A stretch of 64,000 nucleotides of DNA from Hydra vulgaris (Eukaryota; Cnidaria; Hydrozoa; Anthoathecata; Hydridae). A program made the translations under genes and the position numbers. Shown one piece after another: positions 1-11,872 of this stretch; the stretch's first letter is position 1, and the number at the start of each line of letters is the position of its first letter. The DNA is taken from the NCBI RefSeq assembly GCF_038396675.1, contig NC_088922.1:17197501-17261500 (forward strand), given 5' to 3'. A model generated the notes under the pieces. That model made no database searches and was not told the origin of the DNA. It saw only the letters and a list, made by a program, of their open reading frames with translations.

Positions 1-450
1 ATCAATAATTCGAAGCGAAAAGGCAGCCATTATCAAAGACGTACTGTTCTAACATAAAAAATAAAAATTAAATTGATTACACTCGTCAGAAATTTTTATT
101 GTATGACTAAGCTAAAAAAAGGTGGAACTGAAAGGTGAGAAACAAAAAATAAGTAAAGTTTTACTGCAAATTGAAACCTTGAACTTTTTGAGTAATTTTT
201 TGACTATTTATTTTGCTGGAGAAACTTTTAGAAGATTCAGATTTATTTTTATTTTTATGACTGTTTAATTAGAATGTAAAATACACAACGAGTAGAAACT
301 ATTTAAATTTCCACCAAAACCTTAGGTCAAATGTTTCCTAAAATTAATTTGTAAATACTTTTGTTTTTTTAAAATTTGTACAAATTTATTGATCAACTAG
401 ATGTTTAAGGACTTTTAAATCAATTTGATTAAGTAGCTCAATATTTGAAA
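1..450. other. A+T-rich intergenic DNA, nothing recognised
   Basis: No coding similarity, tRNA-like boxes or inverted repeats were recognised. It ends at a 20-bp minisatellite. Confidence 0.4.
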
Positions 451-570
451 ACTGGGATAATGGGAACAATACTGGGATAATGGGAACAATACTGGGATAA
501 TGGGAACAATACTGGGATAATGGGAACAATACTGGGATAATGGGAATAATCCTGGGATAATGGGAACAAG
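451..570. repeat. 20-bp minisatellite, six units
   Basis: Six contiguous copies of a 20-bp unit (ACTGGGATAATGGGAACAAT) are seen. The fifth and sixth copies carry one or two substitutions. A minus-strand reading frame across it (repeated SQYCSHYP) is an artefact of the repeat. Confidence 0.97.
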
Positions 571-704
571 GAACTCTTTAAACTTATTAGTTTGAATTGT
601 AAAAATTTTATGCAAAAACAATTTTTATATTAAATCTACAGATTTTCTTTCAGAATTTTTATATTAATCTATAGATATCAATACAAAGTTGTTTTGAATG
701 CAAT

Positions 705-1165
705 GGGCTTGAGAAATAATTTTGCACTTTCATACTCCAGATTCTATTCTTTATCTCCATAAATCTCTAATCTGTCCTTGTATGTTATACTGTTGCCATA
801 TCTAGAGTGAATCTTCGAACAATGCTTTTTCTATTTTAGACAAGGTGCAAAAACATATAGTAAACATAGTTGGACCTGCTCTTGCAACCAAACTTCAACC
901 ATTGTCACATTGTCATAATGTTGTTTCACGTTTCTCTTTTTTATAAATACTTAAATAAATGGGCGCTGCTCTAAAGACCTAGTGTCTCTTATGCCATCTA
1001 CTAAAATTCATTCTCATTTTACTATGACTGTTTTTAAGTGCTCTGAAAATTCTTATTCCTCTAGCTTTTTTCCTTGACATCTGTTATTTGGAACTCAATT
1101 CCTTTATCTTGTTTTCCTGATTTGTATAATTTGCAATCTTTTGAGTCACCTGTTAATCCTAATCT
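705..1165 (+). pseudogene. LINE reverse transcriptase C-terminal fragment
   Basis: Conceptual translation in two frames gives the conserved tail of a non-LTR retrotransposon polymerase. It contains a HKSLICPCMLYCCHIWS-like stretch near 750-815, LDKVQKHIVNIVGPALA near 838-890, and TSVIWNSIPLSCFPDLYNL near 1078-1133. The fragment is broken by a frameshift around 965 and a stop near 1075. This is the region after the reverse transcriptase catalytic core, as known from jockey/CR1-like elements. No catalytic YADD motif, endonuclease or 3' tail was found, so this is a truncated dead copy. Assignment to a LINE is firm. The clade is not. Confidence 0.75.
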
Positions 1166-1743
1166 TGCTTTCAAAACTTCATCTTTCCTCTTTCAGTAAC
1201 CTCCAACTCTTATAGCGGTTGCTTGCAGCCTTGTTGGAAGTGGAGATGTTTAAAAAAAAATGTATTATAAAAACTATAATCATACATAGCCCACATCTAC
1301 GCCATCCTATTAATTGAATGTGACTATCACATGTGACATGCATAAGATTTTCTTGTTGGGTATACATACTACTTATTGCAGGCAAAAAACTAATTAAAGG
1401 GTATTAATACTATATGAAAATAGACTGATCCAATATACCACAGAAGATAAAAACTAACTCATTATACAATCATATTTAAATTTATAGTCTCATTAGATAT
1501 TCACATGCTAATTTAATGAGTACTTCTCTATTAAACAAATATTAAACTCAATGTATAACCTTCAATATACTAGGGCCTAATATATTGAAGGGTATAAATA
1601 ATAAATTTTTGTGTAAAGCAAAAAATTATTGCATAGATATATCTAATTTAAATATACCTATTTTAGGCACATATTTAAAATTTCATAAGTAACTAATATT
1701 GAATTATAATACTTATAAGATGATAACTTAATATATTATCATA
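1166..1743. other. A+T-rich DNA, nothing recognised
   Basis: No supported feature was found. A 68-residue minus-strand frame near 1179-1385 has no recognisable motif and was not called as a gene. Confidence 0.35.
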
Positions 1744-1869
1744 GTATGCAAGTATGATATTAATAAGTCAGTTGCTGAGCACAACAATTACTTAATAAGT
1801 TAGACTAAATTATCAAGTAATTGTTGCGCTCAGTAACTGATTTATTTATCAATATTATACTTGCATACT
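1744..1869. mobile_element. Palindromic MITE-like element
   Basis: Two arms of about 50 bases are imperfect inverted copies. The left arm starts at GTATGCAAGTATGATATTAA (1744) and the right arm ends in the complementary sequence at 1869. The spacer is about 20 bases. The size and structure fit a short foldback or MITE. No target duplication is obvious. Confidence 0.75.
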
Positions 1870-2145
1870 CAAATAACATCAGTATAGGTTTCTCTGATTT
1901 TGTTAGAGTTTAGAAGCAAACAAAAACTAAAAATAAAAATTTTTATTTTTTATTATCAGGCACGCTGTTTCCGCATGCATAATTTGAAGTTTATACAGGC
2001 TTGTAATAAGCATAGAATAGCGCAATCTGATTCGCTAGAATAAAAATAAGTGGAATAAAAAGTCAAAACAAATGTTCAAAATAAATAATGAAGTAGCGAT
2101 ATAACTTAAACCATAGTCATAGTATTTAAGTTATATGCTTCCTTA

Positions 2146-2358
2146 TCCTATCGTCTGTAAAGTACACACGCTCGGATAAGGAAGAGGGGGATGGTGGTCA
2201 ATGTTAAAAGTAAAAGACACTAAGTTAAAAAAAATATCATAAAATGTTAGATGGGTAGATCAAAAGCGTAGGTACTTTAGGGAGGTGGAGGGTACTAGAA
2301 AAAAATTTAACAAAATGTGGAAAAGGGAGTCAAATGTACGTTATGGACGACCCCTAAA
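2146..2358. mobile_element. Decayed MITE with GTCCATAA-type termini
   Basis: The right end reads TACGTTATGGACGACCCCT. The left end, CGTCTGTAAAGTACACACG, is a diverged inverted copy of it. The interior is G/C-richer, with purine runs on this strand. Termini of the form GGGGTCGTCCATAA are a recurring non-autonomous element end in invertebrate genomes (established pattern, family name not certain). Confidence 0.5.
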
Positions 2359-2621
2359 CGGACAGAATATGCGATTACCTGGGGGTCAGTTTGAAACAAT
2401 GTATATAAGCGAAAGGTTTTGTATACTTAAAAAGTTAAAAGGATAAAAACCTTATTTTCATACCCTAGTTTGATATCAACTTACTTGCTATGAAATAACA
2501 ATTGCTTTTTTTTTACTTAAAGTTTATATTTCACAAACCATAAATTTTTGTATAATTTCTTGGTTTTGTTTGTTTGTTTTTTTAATTATTTGTTATTTTA
2601 TCTAAGAGGACTTATTTAAAT

Positions 2622-2650
2622 ATATTACTATTACTATTACTATTACTATT
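2622..2650. repeat. (TATTAC)n microsatellite
   Basis: About five perfect copies of a TTACTA hexamer are seen. Confidence 0.8.
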
Positions 2651-2829
2651 GAAAATATTGCATGCAACAAAAAAAAAGTACACTAGAAACTGATTACATT
2701 TTTGAAACCATAGCCGTTATTGATAGCCGTTTTCAAAATAGATTTTGCGGAAGATGTCGAAATAATTTACTAAATTGAAAAAAGGTAATACCAGCATGAT
2801 TTTGTGCAAACCATTTGAAGAGTAATCAA

Positions 2830-3092
2830 ATGAAGAGAACGCGGGAAAAAACGGCAGTCCCATTTAAAAAGTTTTGAGAAAGTATATAATAATCATTTAT
2901 AAAAGTCTGTATTAAGTTAGGAAAATTTTAATAAAAATTACAAATTTTTTATTAAAAATGTAAACAGATAAATTAATCAAGAAATAATTATTTCTAATTT
3001 ACTTTTATACTTTATATGAAAACTTTCATAAATGATTAATATATACTTTCTCAAAACTTTTTAAATGCCATTTTTTCCAATGTACTCTTCAT
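2830..3092. mobile_element. MITE, family 1, copy 1
   Basis: Terminal inverted repeats begin ATGAAGAGAACGCGGGAAAA and end in the diverged complement ...TTTTTCCAATGTACTCTTCAT. Inside each end is a second conserved block, AAAAAGTTTTGAGAAAGTAT. The element is about 263 bp. The same element recurs at 7960-8267 in the opposite orientation, which confirms a repeat family. There is no coding capacity. Confidence 0.85.
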
Positions 3093-3221
3093 TTGATTTT
3101 TATAACTTCAAAGAAACAGTTCTTACCAGAAACCAAGAGTTTGCCAATGTGCGATATAAATTAAAGATAGGAATAGTTCAATATGTCCCTATGGCCATTT
3201 GTCTTTCTAAGTTACGTTATA

Positions 3222-3316
3222 AATATCTTTTAAATGTTTTTTAAAACGTCTTTTAAACGTTCTTTACATAAGAATGTTTAGAAGACGTTTAAAAGACATT
3301 TAAAATACGTTAAGAA
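3222..3316. repeat. Imperfect hairpin
   Basis: An inverted pair of AACGTCTTTTAAACGTTCTT-like and AGACGTTTAAAAGACATTTA-like arms is separated by about 15 bases. It would fold into a long stem and may be a small foldback remnant. Confidence 0.6.
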
Positions 3317-3640
3317 CGTAACTTTTAAAAACAAATGCCCGCTAGGGTGGATCAAGTAGAAAAAAAGGGAAAACTCAAGTTAGAAGTTATTCCCTTTCCT
3401 GTACAAATTAAAGTTTGTAAAAGATGTTGAAATATTATTGGACCAGGTTTAACACACATTTGTTGTATTACAGAGAGAAGAGAAAACCTAATGAAGCAAC
3501 TAAATAACGATAAAAAAATTATTAAGATAAGTAAATTCCTATTAAAAATCTATTTGAATTATAATTCTAAAACAACAAAGAGTTAAACAATTTTGTGCAT
3601 AACATTTAATTGGATTTACAAAACGAAAGCCGTTATGAAT
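3317..3640. other. A+T-rich DNA, nothing recognised
   Basis: No supported feature was found between the hairpin and the retroelement relic. Confidence 0.35.
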
Positions 3641-4765
3641 CCAATTGATGTTATGTTACCCAAAGTAAGAGCTGCTTTGAACCGTGTATGCGTGGAGGAT
3701 GCTGTTGATATTGTGTTTCGAAATCAAACTACAAAATTTAAACCATATTGCGAAAAACTGTTCACTTGCAAAGAACCTGGCTCCGAAGAATATCTTTTGC
3801 TGTTTTAAATGTGGGTATGAAAGATACGTGGCTGCAAAATGCTTATAGACGCAGGGAAGCGAGTACAAGAGCGAGGAATATGCGCTCTTATGGAATGGCA
3901 ATATCATTAATATAAATTCAATAAAACTGACATAAAAAAAAAAAAACATGAAACAATATTTGATGGTGTCGAATGAAGTATTAAATAGAAAAATGAAGAA
4001 GGCCCCAACCAATTATTTAACAAAGTTGCCCAAAACATGCAAGAGCAGAATAAGAAAAAAAAACTACAGGATTGGATCAATCGTAAATGGTTAATTGTGT
4101 ATGACGAAAATAAGATGGGATTACCCAAAGGGCAAATTTCCATAATGACTTTTATCCAGCGAAAGTAAGATAATAAAGTTAGACCCGATTTGGACTGGAA
4201 CAAAGCTAACAGTTTTATCGAGACGTATACAAGAAATGCAGATGTGTGTGTTGAGAAGCTGAGGGAATGGGAAACAAACCAGCAATCATTGATTTATTCA
4301 AGGTTTATCTTCATTTAAAAACTGAGGAACTTTTCTGGTTATTCAAAACAATGGTATTTTGAAACAAAAGGTATTGTTTGATACGACTTGGTTTTGGACT
4401 AAATGTTTCGCAAATGATTATGAAATCAGTCTTGAACCCCATTATCGATCTATACGAATTAATGAAGAAGAGAGCATCCGCTTACACGGACAACATTTTT
4501 GTCAATGAGGAAATAGTAAATCTTGATTATGTTGGAAGATATTTCGAAAAATATGGCTTGGAGAGTAATGAAGGTGAACAGATTGGATGTTGTGGGGTTA
4601 GTGTATTGGGATTGTGTGTGCAAGGTTTTTGGCAAGCTGATATGGTCCAGAGGGAATCGAGTTGATGTGATTCCGGAAAAGTCAAACAGAATAGTAGTTG
4701 TTTGTGAGCAGTTGGTAGGTTATTTGCCAGTCTGTGATTGGTTATGAGCAGTTTGCCCATAACCA
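3641..4765 (+). pseudogene. Relic LTR-retroelement gag-pol (zinc knuckle plus RT)
   Basis: Pieces of a gag-pol polyprotein are readable in several frames. Around 3797-3840 is a CCHC-like knuckle, CFKCGYERYVAAKC, in which the usual His is Tyr. From about 4085 there is an RT N-terminal segment (GLPKGQISIMTFIQR, then KVRPDLDWNKANSF). From about 4378 comes FGLNVSQMIMKSVLN and the catalytic box, SAYTDNIFVNE, where the usual Y-x-D-D reads YTDN. From 4620 to 4747 the frame shifts and reads GKLIWSRGNRVDVIPEK and CEQLVGYLPVCDWL, which is the RT connection region. Several stops and at least three frameshifts are present, so the copy is dead. No LTR, integrase or RNase H was seen. The order fits a Ty3/gypsy-related pol of metazoans. 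Family-level placement is an inference. Confidence 0.7.
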
Positions 4766-4790
4766 ATAACAGACTGGTGACAACCAAACT
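4738..4790. repeat. Short inverted repeat at the end of the pol relic
   Basis: CAGTCTGTGATTGGTTATG is followed within about 10 bases by its complement CATAACCAATAACAGACTG. It lies where the retroelement reading frame is lost, which suggests a fold-back rearrangement broke the gene. Confidence 0.7.
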
Positions 4791-5095
4791 TTATGCAATA
4801 GTCCTAAAGTTGAAATAGAAATGAACAAGGAAAAGGGTCGGTTTTAGAATGTATTCTTTACTTTTAAACAAGTAAAGATTACATTCTAGAAACAAACTTT
4901 GAAGCCGAAAATGAACTCTAAGAAACAGAAGTGTCCCTGCCACGAAGTACTCGAGAACGGCGCATACCCCACAAGTACGACGATTACTATTTGTATAATC
5001 CTTAAGAATCAAGGAGGAATGTTTACTCGGATTAAAAAGTTTGAGAGTATTTTTTGGCAATTACGTAGTTTTTCTTATAAATAGTTTTTAATTAT

Positions 5096-5222
5096 TTTAG
5101 TTGTGATTACGTATAAAGCAGTTTTTTGTGTAAAGCGTGTCAGGGTTAGGTTCAGCAAAAAATGCTGAACACGTGACAAGAGTACATAGTCAAAATGACA
5201 CACTTACGTAATCAAAATTAAA
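5096..5222. mobile_element. Small TIR element (TGATTACGTA ends)
   Basis: GTGATTACGTA at the left and TTACGTAATCA at the right are inverted copies about 110 bases apart. The interior has its own short palindrome (TTCAGCA...TGCTGAA). It resembles a MITE. The ends are short, so confidence is limited. Confidence 0.45.
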
Positions 5223-7835
5223 ATTTCCAGGTGTGAATGAACTCGTTGAATTTTTGACACAAAAGTTGGATTTTGTTGCATTTCTACCTTATTTTAGATC
5301 CATTTTGTTGGTAATTTTGTTATTTTTATCAGCAATGCATTTGTAGTTTAATAAATGTCTTTAATACTCTGCCTAGTAACATTTCGCATTTCCTAACATA
5401 TTTTACAAGTTTGTCGTAACTTTATTTAGATATTAAAAAGTATTAAAGTTTAAACACTTTTTAAGTTAACTTTGATAGTTCACTTCACTCGGTTTCCATT
5501 TTAATGCCACATTTAAACTGTTTTAATATGCGTTGCGTCAATCTTTAATCAGACCCGTACCGCACCTTCTAATATTTAGGCAACTTGCATTACCACAACT
5601 AATTTTGAAAACAAGTTTGCGTTGCACTTTATGATTGAGGATGCATTTGGTTTGACATCCCATATACTTTTTTCGAACTCATATCTTAAGGCTTTATGTA
5701 AAATTTCCTAATAATAATTTACTTGTTAATTATAGAATCATCTCATACGACTTTGTTTGTACATCTTTTTACATAGCTGTATGAAAGTTTTAGCCAATTA
5801 TTAACTGAAGATTAAAAATTAAGTTGCTGCATGATAAGAGTCTGTCTTGCCAAGAATACATTTCTCTTGCCAAGAAAAATTTTGATAATCTTACGTCTTC
5901 TTTTCTAGTAATTCTTTCATTATTTTTTGTATTTGTATTACTTTTAGTATTTTTTCTATTTCTTTTGTTAAAGAATTTACTGCAAAATTTGCAGTCCAAG
6001 AACTATATTTAAGAAGCTCTTTTTGCGTAAAGAACTAATTTTTTTCATATGGGACATTTCTTTCATACTTATTGGTTGCTAAGATTTTATCAACGTATTT
6101 TCCTATGAATTTTGCAACTGCAGAGTTTTGTTGAAGAGCATATTGAAGTTTTGAGCTTATCTCACAAGTGCTGGATTTAGATACAGTTCTATGATGGTGG
6201 GGTTGGATGGTGGTTCACCACTCCCCCAGAATAGAAGGAGATTTTCATGTTAAAATCAGTTTTTTGAGAAATGCAGTCGGTTATTCGGGCATTCGAAACA
6301 TTTCCGTTGGGTGATTTTTAGTTTGAAGGCTTTTTTTTTAAACAAATCAGTTGGCTTTTTTTAAGGGTGCCTCTCCTCCCCCCTAACTTTATTCCTGAAA
6401 TCGCACTTGGTTAGATTCAGGGCAATGCCTAAGCGCGTACGTGCATACCTCTGATTTTATAAATAACAATTTGATAAGGCTAATGACGCTTGTGCACATG
6501 GATTTGCAGTTATTGAAATTCGTGTGCATAAACATAAACAGCAAAACAGTCAATATCAACGTTGTTGGTATCGACTGTTTTGCTTTTCATATTGACTCTG
6601 CTTTTACTCACAATCTTTTTTTTGCTGTTAAAATAAGTATTGCTTCATCCAATATAGTATTTTGTATTGCAGGGAGCCAATTCTTACCCAATAATGATAT
6701 TGCAGACTAAATTTTCACTGCCAATTTTAAATCCATTCTTTACGACTCCTCAACAACTTTTGGATTGATTTATTGATTTCAGTAATTTAAACTTGTGATA
6801 ATTGATAAACGATGTCAAAATGTGTACCGTATTTTGAAAGAACATTTTTGTAAAATGTTGCATTTCTTAATCACACCATTCACAACTAAAACAAACACGT
6901 CCCTCGCAGAAAAGCATTTTTGTTGATTTCAATATTGGTTTGGTTACAAATTTAACGTCACTGTCACTGAAAATAAAAGTTTGGACTGCTGAAATCACTC
7001 ATACGCAATCATTTAAATAGACTCGTCGTCGCCACAGCAGGTTTTATTAGTTTTATGTCTAAAAAGTATCGATGATTTTTTTGTTTCTTATGCTTTCAAT
7101 TTTGTTACCAGTTCTTTATACAAATTGTAGAAAGAACTGGTAACAGAAACTGGTAAAAGAACTGATGATTTTTTCACGGTCATCGACAGGTTATCGACTT
7201 TTTAAGATTTTAGGTTGTATTTCATAACGAGTTTTAATATAATAATAAATAAAAATTTTGGTTTTTGTTTTTTGGTTTAATTAGCTAAAAAAAAAAAAGC
7301 AAAACGAATGTTTTACAGGTGCTGTGTTCTTTCTTATTAGGGCAGAATTCTAATGTCATTTTAAGATAAATTATTACATTTTGCCACAGGTTGTGCTTTT
7401 ATAACATATAACATTTATAAAAAATTTTTACATACAATCTTTACATATAAAAATTAATAAGACACTCTACTCACTATAAATTTTGTTAATCTAAAAAAAA
7501 ATTTATTTTTTGTCTTTTTTGAAGATTTTACATGTAGATAAGGGAACTCAAATTTAGAAATATATAATAGGCAAGCTCAAAAGACAGGCTAACACCAAAA
7601 CATCTGCGCTGCTCCGCAAAAGTAGTATACGTAAAAGTAATATATAAAAACTTGAGTGCTTCTAAACATTTTTAAAAATTGCATGATCCTGAAACTGATA
7701 AACTTAGTTATAGAACCATGATAAACCACAAACAAAAGTTTGAAAAGATGTAAAACATTTGATTGTGGGTTTTTATTATTTTGTATTTTTAATTCAAATA
7801 TATAGGGATTACCTAACCCAAGGGGCACACGTCGT
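5223..7835. other. Long A+T-rich stretch with small palindromes only
   Basis: No gene is supported. Visible structure comprises a short palindrome near 6540-6592 (GCAAAACAGTC...GACTGTTTTGC) and an inverted pair CCAGTTCTTT/AAAGAACTGG near 7111-7142. Reading frames of 60-90 codons at 5790-6012, 6441-6710 and 7589-7828 show no family motif. Confidence 0.4.
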
Positions 7836-7915
7836 TCGAGGAATGTCCGTTGGACATTTCACGGACGTCCACACGTCCGTAAGACGTCCGTAAGACGTCC
7901 GAAGGACTTACCCCG
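7836..7915. repeat. ACGTCCGTAAG-type short repeats
   Basis: Closely spaced variants of GACGTCC(G/A) occur, including a tandem CCGTAAGACGTCCGTAAGAC. It is an unusually G+C-rich island in this DNA. Its nature is unknown. It may be a transposon end. Confidence 0.6.
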
Positions 7916-7959
7916 GACAACGTATGGCTTTTGGGAAGCACTACAATTATCAAACGCAT

Positions 7960-8267
7960 ATGAAGAGTACACGGGAAAAAACGGCAGAGTCACATTTAAA
8001 AAGTTTTGAGAAAGTATATACTAATCATTTATAAAAGTTTTCATATAAAGCATAAAAGTAAATTATAAAAGTAAAGCATAAAAGTAAATAGAAAAAATTA
8101 TTTCTTGATTAATTTATCTGAAGTTTACATTTTTAATAAAGTATTTGTAACTTTTATTAAAAAAATTTTTTTCCTAACTTTATACAAAGACTTTTATAAA
8201 TGATTCATAAATACTTTCTTAAAACTTTTAAATGCTACTATGCCGCTTTTTCCCGTGTACTCTTCAT
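7960..8267. mobile_element. MITE, family 1, copy 2 (inverted)
   Basis: The termini are ATGAAGAGTACACGGGAAAA and its complement, closer to consensus than copy 1. The central block containing ATTTCTTGATTAATTTATCT is the reverse complement of the matching block in copy 1, so the two copies are oppositely oriented. A short internal duplication of ATAAAAGTAAA makes this copy longer. Confidence 0.88.
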
Positions 8268-8849
8268 ATTTTTGAAACAATATATTAATTTTTATGAAAG
8301 TAATTTTTATGAAAGTTTTTTATGAAAGTTTTTATCAAAGTAAGGTATACAACCTTATTAAAATACAAATTTTATTGAAAATTATTATCCGAAGAAAATG
8401 ATATTTAAAATGTGACCAGCTTAAATATGTCGTTTACACGTCTCATTTTTATCTCCATTGTTTTAAGAAGTTGCTTATAAATCAGTAACACCCGCGTCAG
8501 ATATCAGTAAAATAAATTTTTTGTTTTAAGACCTAAACTATGTTTTAAACCTTAAATATAATAAGAAATTAGTTTTTTAATACAAATACAATCTTGTTAA
8601 GAAGCACATTCATAATAATAATACAAATATGATGGGTGATACTGTTAGCTAATTTATAACCGGAAAACTTATTGATATTCTCGGTTTACTAAGTTTCATA
8701 TCTTATCTTAAATGTTAGGTTGTACAGAATTTTAGAAAATCTTAACAAAGGAAAGTCGAACATTCCACTTCAGCCAGCTAGACTAGACTGAATTGATGGA
8801 AAAACGCATCATACGGAAGAATTAGAAATTCTTTGAGGTCAAGGAAGAA

Positions 8850-9995
8850 TACTTAAATCAATGTTTGATGCAATGAGCATAAACAGGGATGATAGAACTC
8901 TTTAGCTCCTTCTGCGACATCTACTGCTTTGAGACCATCTCTCGTTTGGCTAACCAAGACAGGTAATGGAAGAAAATGTGCGCTAATTAGATTCAAGTAA
9001 GAGCATTTTATATATCTTTTTATATATATCCAACAACAAGAACAATTTTTGCATTTCACAATTTAAGCAAAGTATTGACTCATACAAAGATGATGGGCAA
9101 TCTAAAGTTGGTCTTGCAATAAAAGGTTCCTTGACTCTAGCTCTGATTGCTTTGAATTAATATTCTGCAACGATTGGATAACCGTCAATTTTTAGATCAG
9201 ACCAAATATCTGCTAAAAAGTTTGTCAGTTTGGTTGAATGCACTGCGCCTCGGAGTGTTTGCTGTGATGAAAAGAGCGTCGAGAATATTCTTCAAGAAAT
9301 AACGAATTCCAATTTCAATTATTTTCTGGTATTGGGATTTTTTTTCAGGTTCTTCATTAACACTAAACACAACGATTGGCTTAGCCATATTAGTATGAGA
9401 ATCTCTGGTTATAAAGTCGAATTCTTTGATACCCAAGAGCCGCTGAAAGTCTAATTCATGAGCAAAAGCGGTTGAGGGTGCGTGTTTTCCTAACTGAACA
9501 GCAATGCAGATAGGTTCAGTATAAGTGACAGCATCTGTTATTCCGAGATCATCTCTTTTGATGGTAGTTCCTGCGTATACAGATGGTTTAAGCTTGTGAA
9601 GAACCTCTGACCGATGTCTTTCATCAGCGGAAAAACCATGGACAGCAATATCAATAATCACCTTCAAAAGAAAAGGTTGATCTACTTCTCATAGCGGTTG
9701 ACCAGGTTTTTTTCTAATTTTCAGTTTCTCTTTGTCTTCTGGATGTTCCAAGCAGATTTCCTCCATTATAGCTTTTTTCAGTTCTCTTGTTTTCTTCTGT
9801 TGAGCTTGATCTTGGCTAGCTCTTTGGTTAGATGAGCAAGTTTCCTTTTTTTCTTTTTCAAATTATTCTTTTCAGCTTCAGCAATGAATTCACTTCTCTT
9901 CCTAGTCATCAGTTTAGCAAATTCAAAATTTAAAGCTGCAATTTCAGAATTGATGCAATCTTGAACACTGTTTTATTTTTATTTTTAGTGGTCGA
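8850..9995 (-). pseudogene. Relic of an unnamed invertebrate DDE-like transposon protein
   Basis: Read on the minus strand, an almost continuous protein remnant runs from about 9995 to 8853. A charged N-terminal stretch (ALNFEFAKLMTRKRSEF, then KKKKRKLAHLTKELAKIKL) is followed after a frameshift by MEEICLEHPEDKEKLK, a TGA stop, and DIAVHGFSADERHRSEVL. This joins directly to KPSVYAG, which suggests an internal deletion. Next come GKHAPSTAFAHELDFQRLL and an FSVNEEPEKK segment where this family normally has a D-G-G-P-D-E-N-P motif. After further frameshifts come ADIWSDLKIDGYPIVAEY and LISAHFLPLPVLVSQT. The family is one I recognise only as a repeated uncharacterised protein in Hydra, aphids and others, probably transposase-derived. 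Stops, frameshifts and the lost acidic motif make this copy dead. Confidence 0.65.
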
Positions 9996-10024
9996 CGAAT
10001 TAATTGTCGACCCCTAAAAATAAA
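9972..10024. repeat. Perfect-looking palindrome with GTCGAC core arms
   Basis: TTTATTTTTAGTGGTCGACG and its near-complement GTCGACCCCTAAAAATAAA flank AATTAATT. It sits at the 5' edge of the transposase relic and could be a duplicated element end. Confidence 0.75.
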
Positions 10025-11305
10025 ATGTGGAAGTTAATGGGCTTTGTCGATTATTAATGACAGATCACTCATTGGTGGGTTCTAAAACTCGTCAAATTCA
10101 AGGGAAATATACGTGGGGGCTGACTATTTTTGGAGTATTGGCTCAAAATGATATTTTCTTTCTCTTGAACTTCATTGCCTTAATACTAACAATCATTTTA
10201 TCGGGGTGAGCATTTCCATACAAGACCATTAATAAGTTAAGCAATGTGGCTTTATCCATATTTGTTCTATTATTTTATCAGTATTGCTTACATCACAATT
10301 AAAATAATGATTTTGCTCCTGCCAGCGCAAGCTGTTTAAAATAATTTCTACAAGTCGCTTAGGAGCAATTAGCGTTTTGTATTTGCAACAATGACTTTAT
10401 GTGTTTGCGTTGCATCACGTTTTACAAAAAGTCTTGTGCTTCTGCAGAAATTAAGGGTAAAAGTACATCAAAAGAAATAAAGGCTCACTTTTTTTATTTG
10501 TAACCTATTTCATTTTGTATATGACAATGATGAAAAAGCCCTAATCAAGGCATACACCAATTTGTCGGTCATACTTTTTTATGGCCAAACATTCTGGTAC
10601 TGTACCACATGCGACTAACTTGGCATACCCAAGTGGCAAGGTTACACTTAAAAAAGATGTTTGAAAAATGACAAAGGTGAAAGACCTTACCAAATTAAAA
10701 GAATTTATTTTTAAAGAGTTCAATGAGTTTTATTTGTTGTTCAAGAGTACAAGCTATACTCCTGGCCAACTAATAAATGTAAAGATCTCCCTGAGAGTGA
10801 CTAAGGAAGGCTCGGAATAAAAAGCTTAGACTTAATTCTTACTCATTTTAATCACTACCTTATATTTATTTATTATATTGCTCTTTTACATATTAAAACG
10901 TTGTTTCAAAGCTTTTAAAGTTGTGATTTTATTAGAGTTTTAATTTATTCTCTTTCCTAAAAATTTCTATATTTTTTTAAATCTTTTAAAATTTAGATTT
11001 TTTAAAAAGTTAAATTTTTTTTTGAAATTTCAAACATTAATTTTTAACTAATAAGAATTTATATAAATTATCAAAGTGCCCTATAATGTTAATCTTGCAT
11101 GTATAATTTAGAAATATATTTATAAAATATGTATATTTGTTAGAAAAAGATATAAAGAGTTTTTTTAAGCTTTCTCAAAAATGGGTTTTGAGCAAATTTG
11201 CCCTTTTAAAAATCACCGATTCATATATAACCTATTGCAAAGTTAACATATGCTAAGGCTGCCTCTTTTTATCGTGATCACCGTCTTAACTCTGATTCCT
11301 TTCTT
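10025..11305. other. Possible coding debris, unidentified
   Basis: The minus strand at about 10410-10240 reads KRLVEIILNSLRWQEQNHYF and DVSNTDKIIEQIW, which has coding-like composition. It may be an upstream part of the neighbouring relic or another element. I do not recognise it. The rest (10860-11290) is A+T-rich and featureless. Confidence 0.25.
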
Positions 11306-11309
11306 TATC

Positions 11310-11400
11310 TTTCCTACTTTGTATGGAATACCTTTCCTACTTTGTATGGAATACCTTTCCTACCTTGTATAGAATACCTTTCCTAACTTGTATGGAATAC
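11310..11400. repeat. 23-bp minisatellite, four units
   Basis: Four copies of TTTCCTACTTTGTATGGAAT plus ACC are seen. Copies three and four have single substitutions. Confidence 0.93.
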
Positions 11401-11835
11401 TGTTTTCATATGTGGGCGGGTTCTTCTTCGAATTAAATATCAGATAATGCGATTTTTAAAAATGATCATTGTCATTAATTTTTATTTTTGTTTAATTCTA
11501 TTTTAAAATAATTAATTTAGGTTAAATTAAAATAGCTGCGTTGTTTTTTAGTTTTAATTGATTTTTTTTTTTGTTTGATTCATCTATATTAAATGAAACA
11601 CAAAATTTCACAAATCTAGGTATTTGGAAAATAAACTTAATTGAAGCCATATGTAAGGGAAGTTGGGGCACAGTGGATCGGATTTCTTTATTTTTTAAAT
11701 TTAGCAAAAGTTAAAATATGTATTTTATTTTTTCAAGGCAAAAAGATTGAGATGTATATCCTTCATGATAATAAATAACTAAAACCCAAATATTTATTAT
11801 CTTACGGCTCACAGAAAGATTTAAAGTGAGTTGAG

Positions 11836-11872
11836 TTATTCACTGTGCCCTAGTAGTGGGGCACAGTGAATA
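11836..11872. repeat. Palindrome TTATTCACTGTGCCC
   Basis: Fifteen-base arms flank TAGTAGT. The same GGGGCACAGTG motif occurs once more at 11664, which suggests a short interspersed terminal motif. Confidence 0.75.

Noticed and set aside
4791-5084. Two antisense frames of 89 and 61 codons
   Set aside because: No recognisable motif and overlapping on opposite strands. Probably non-coding.
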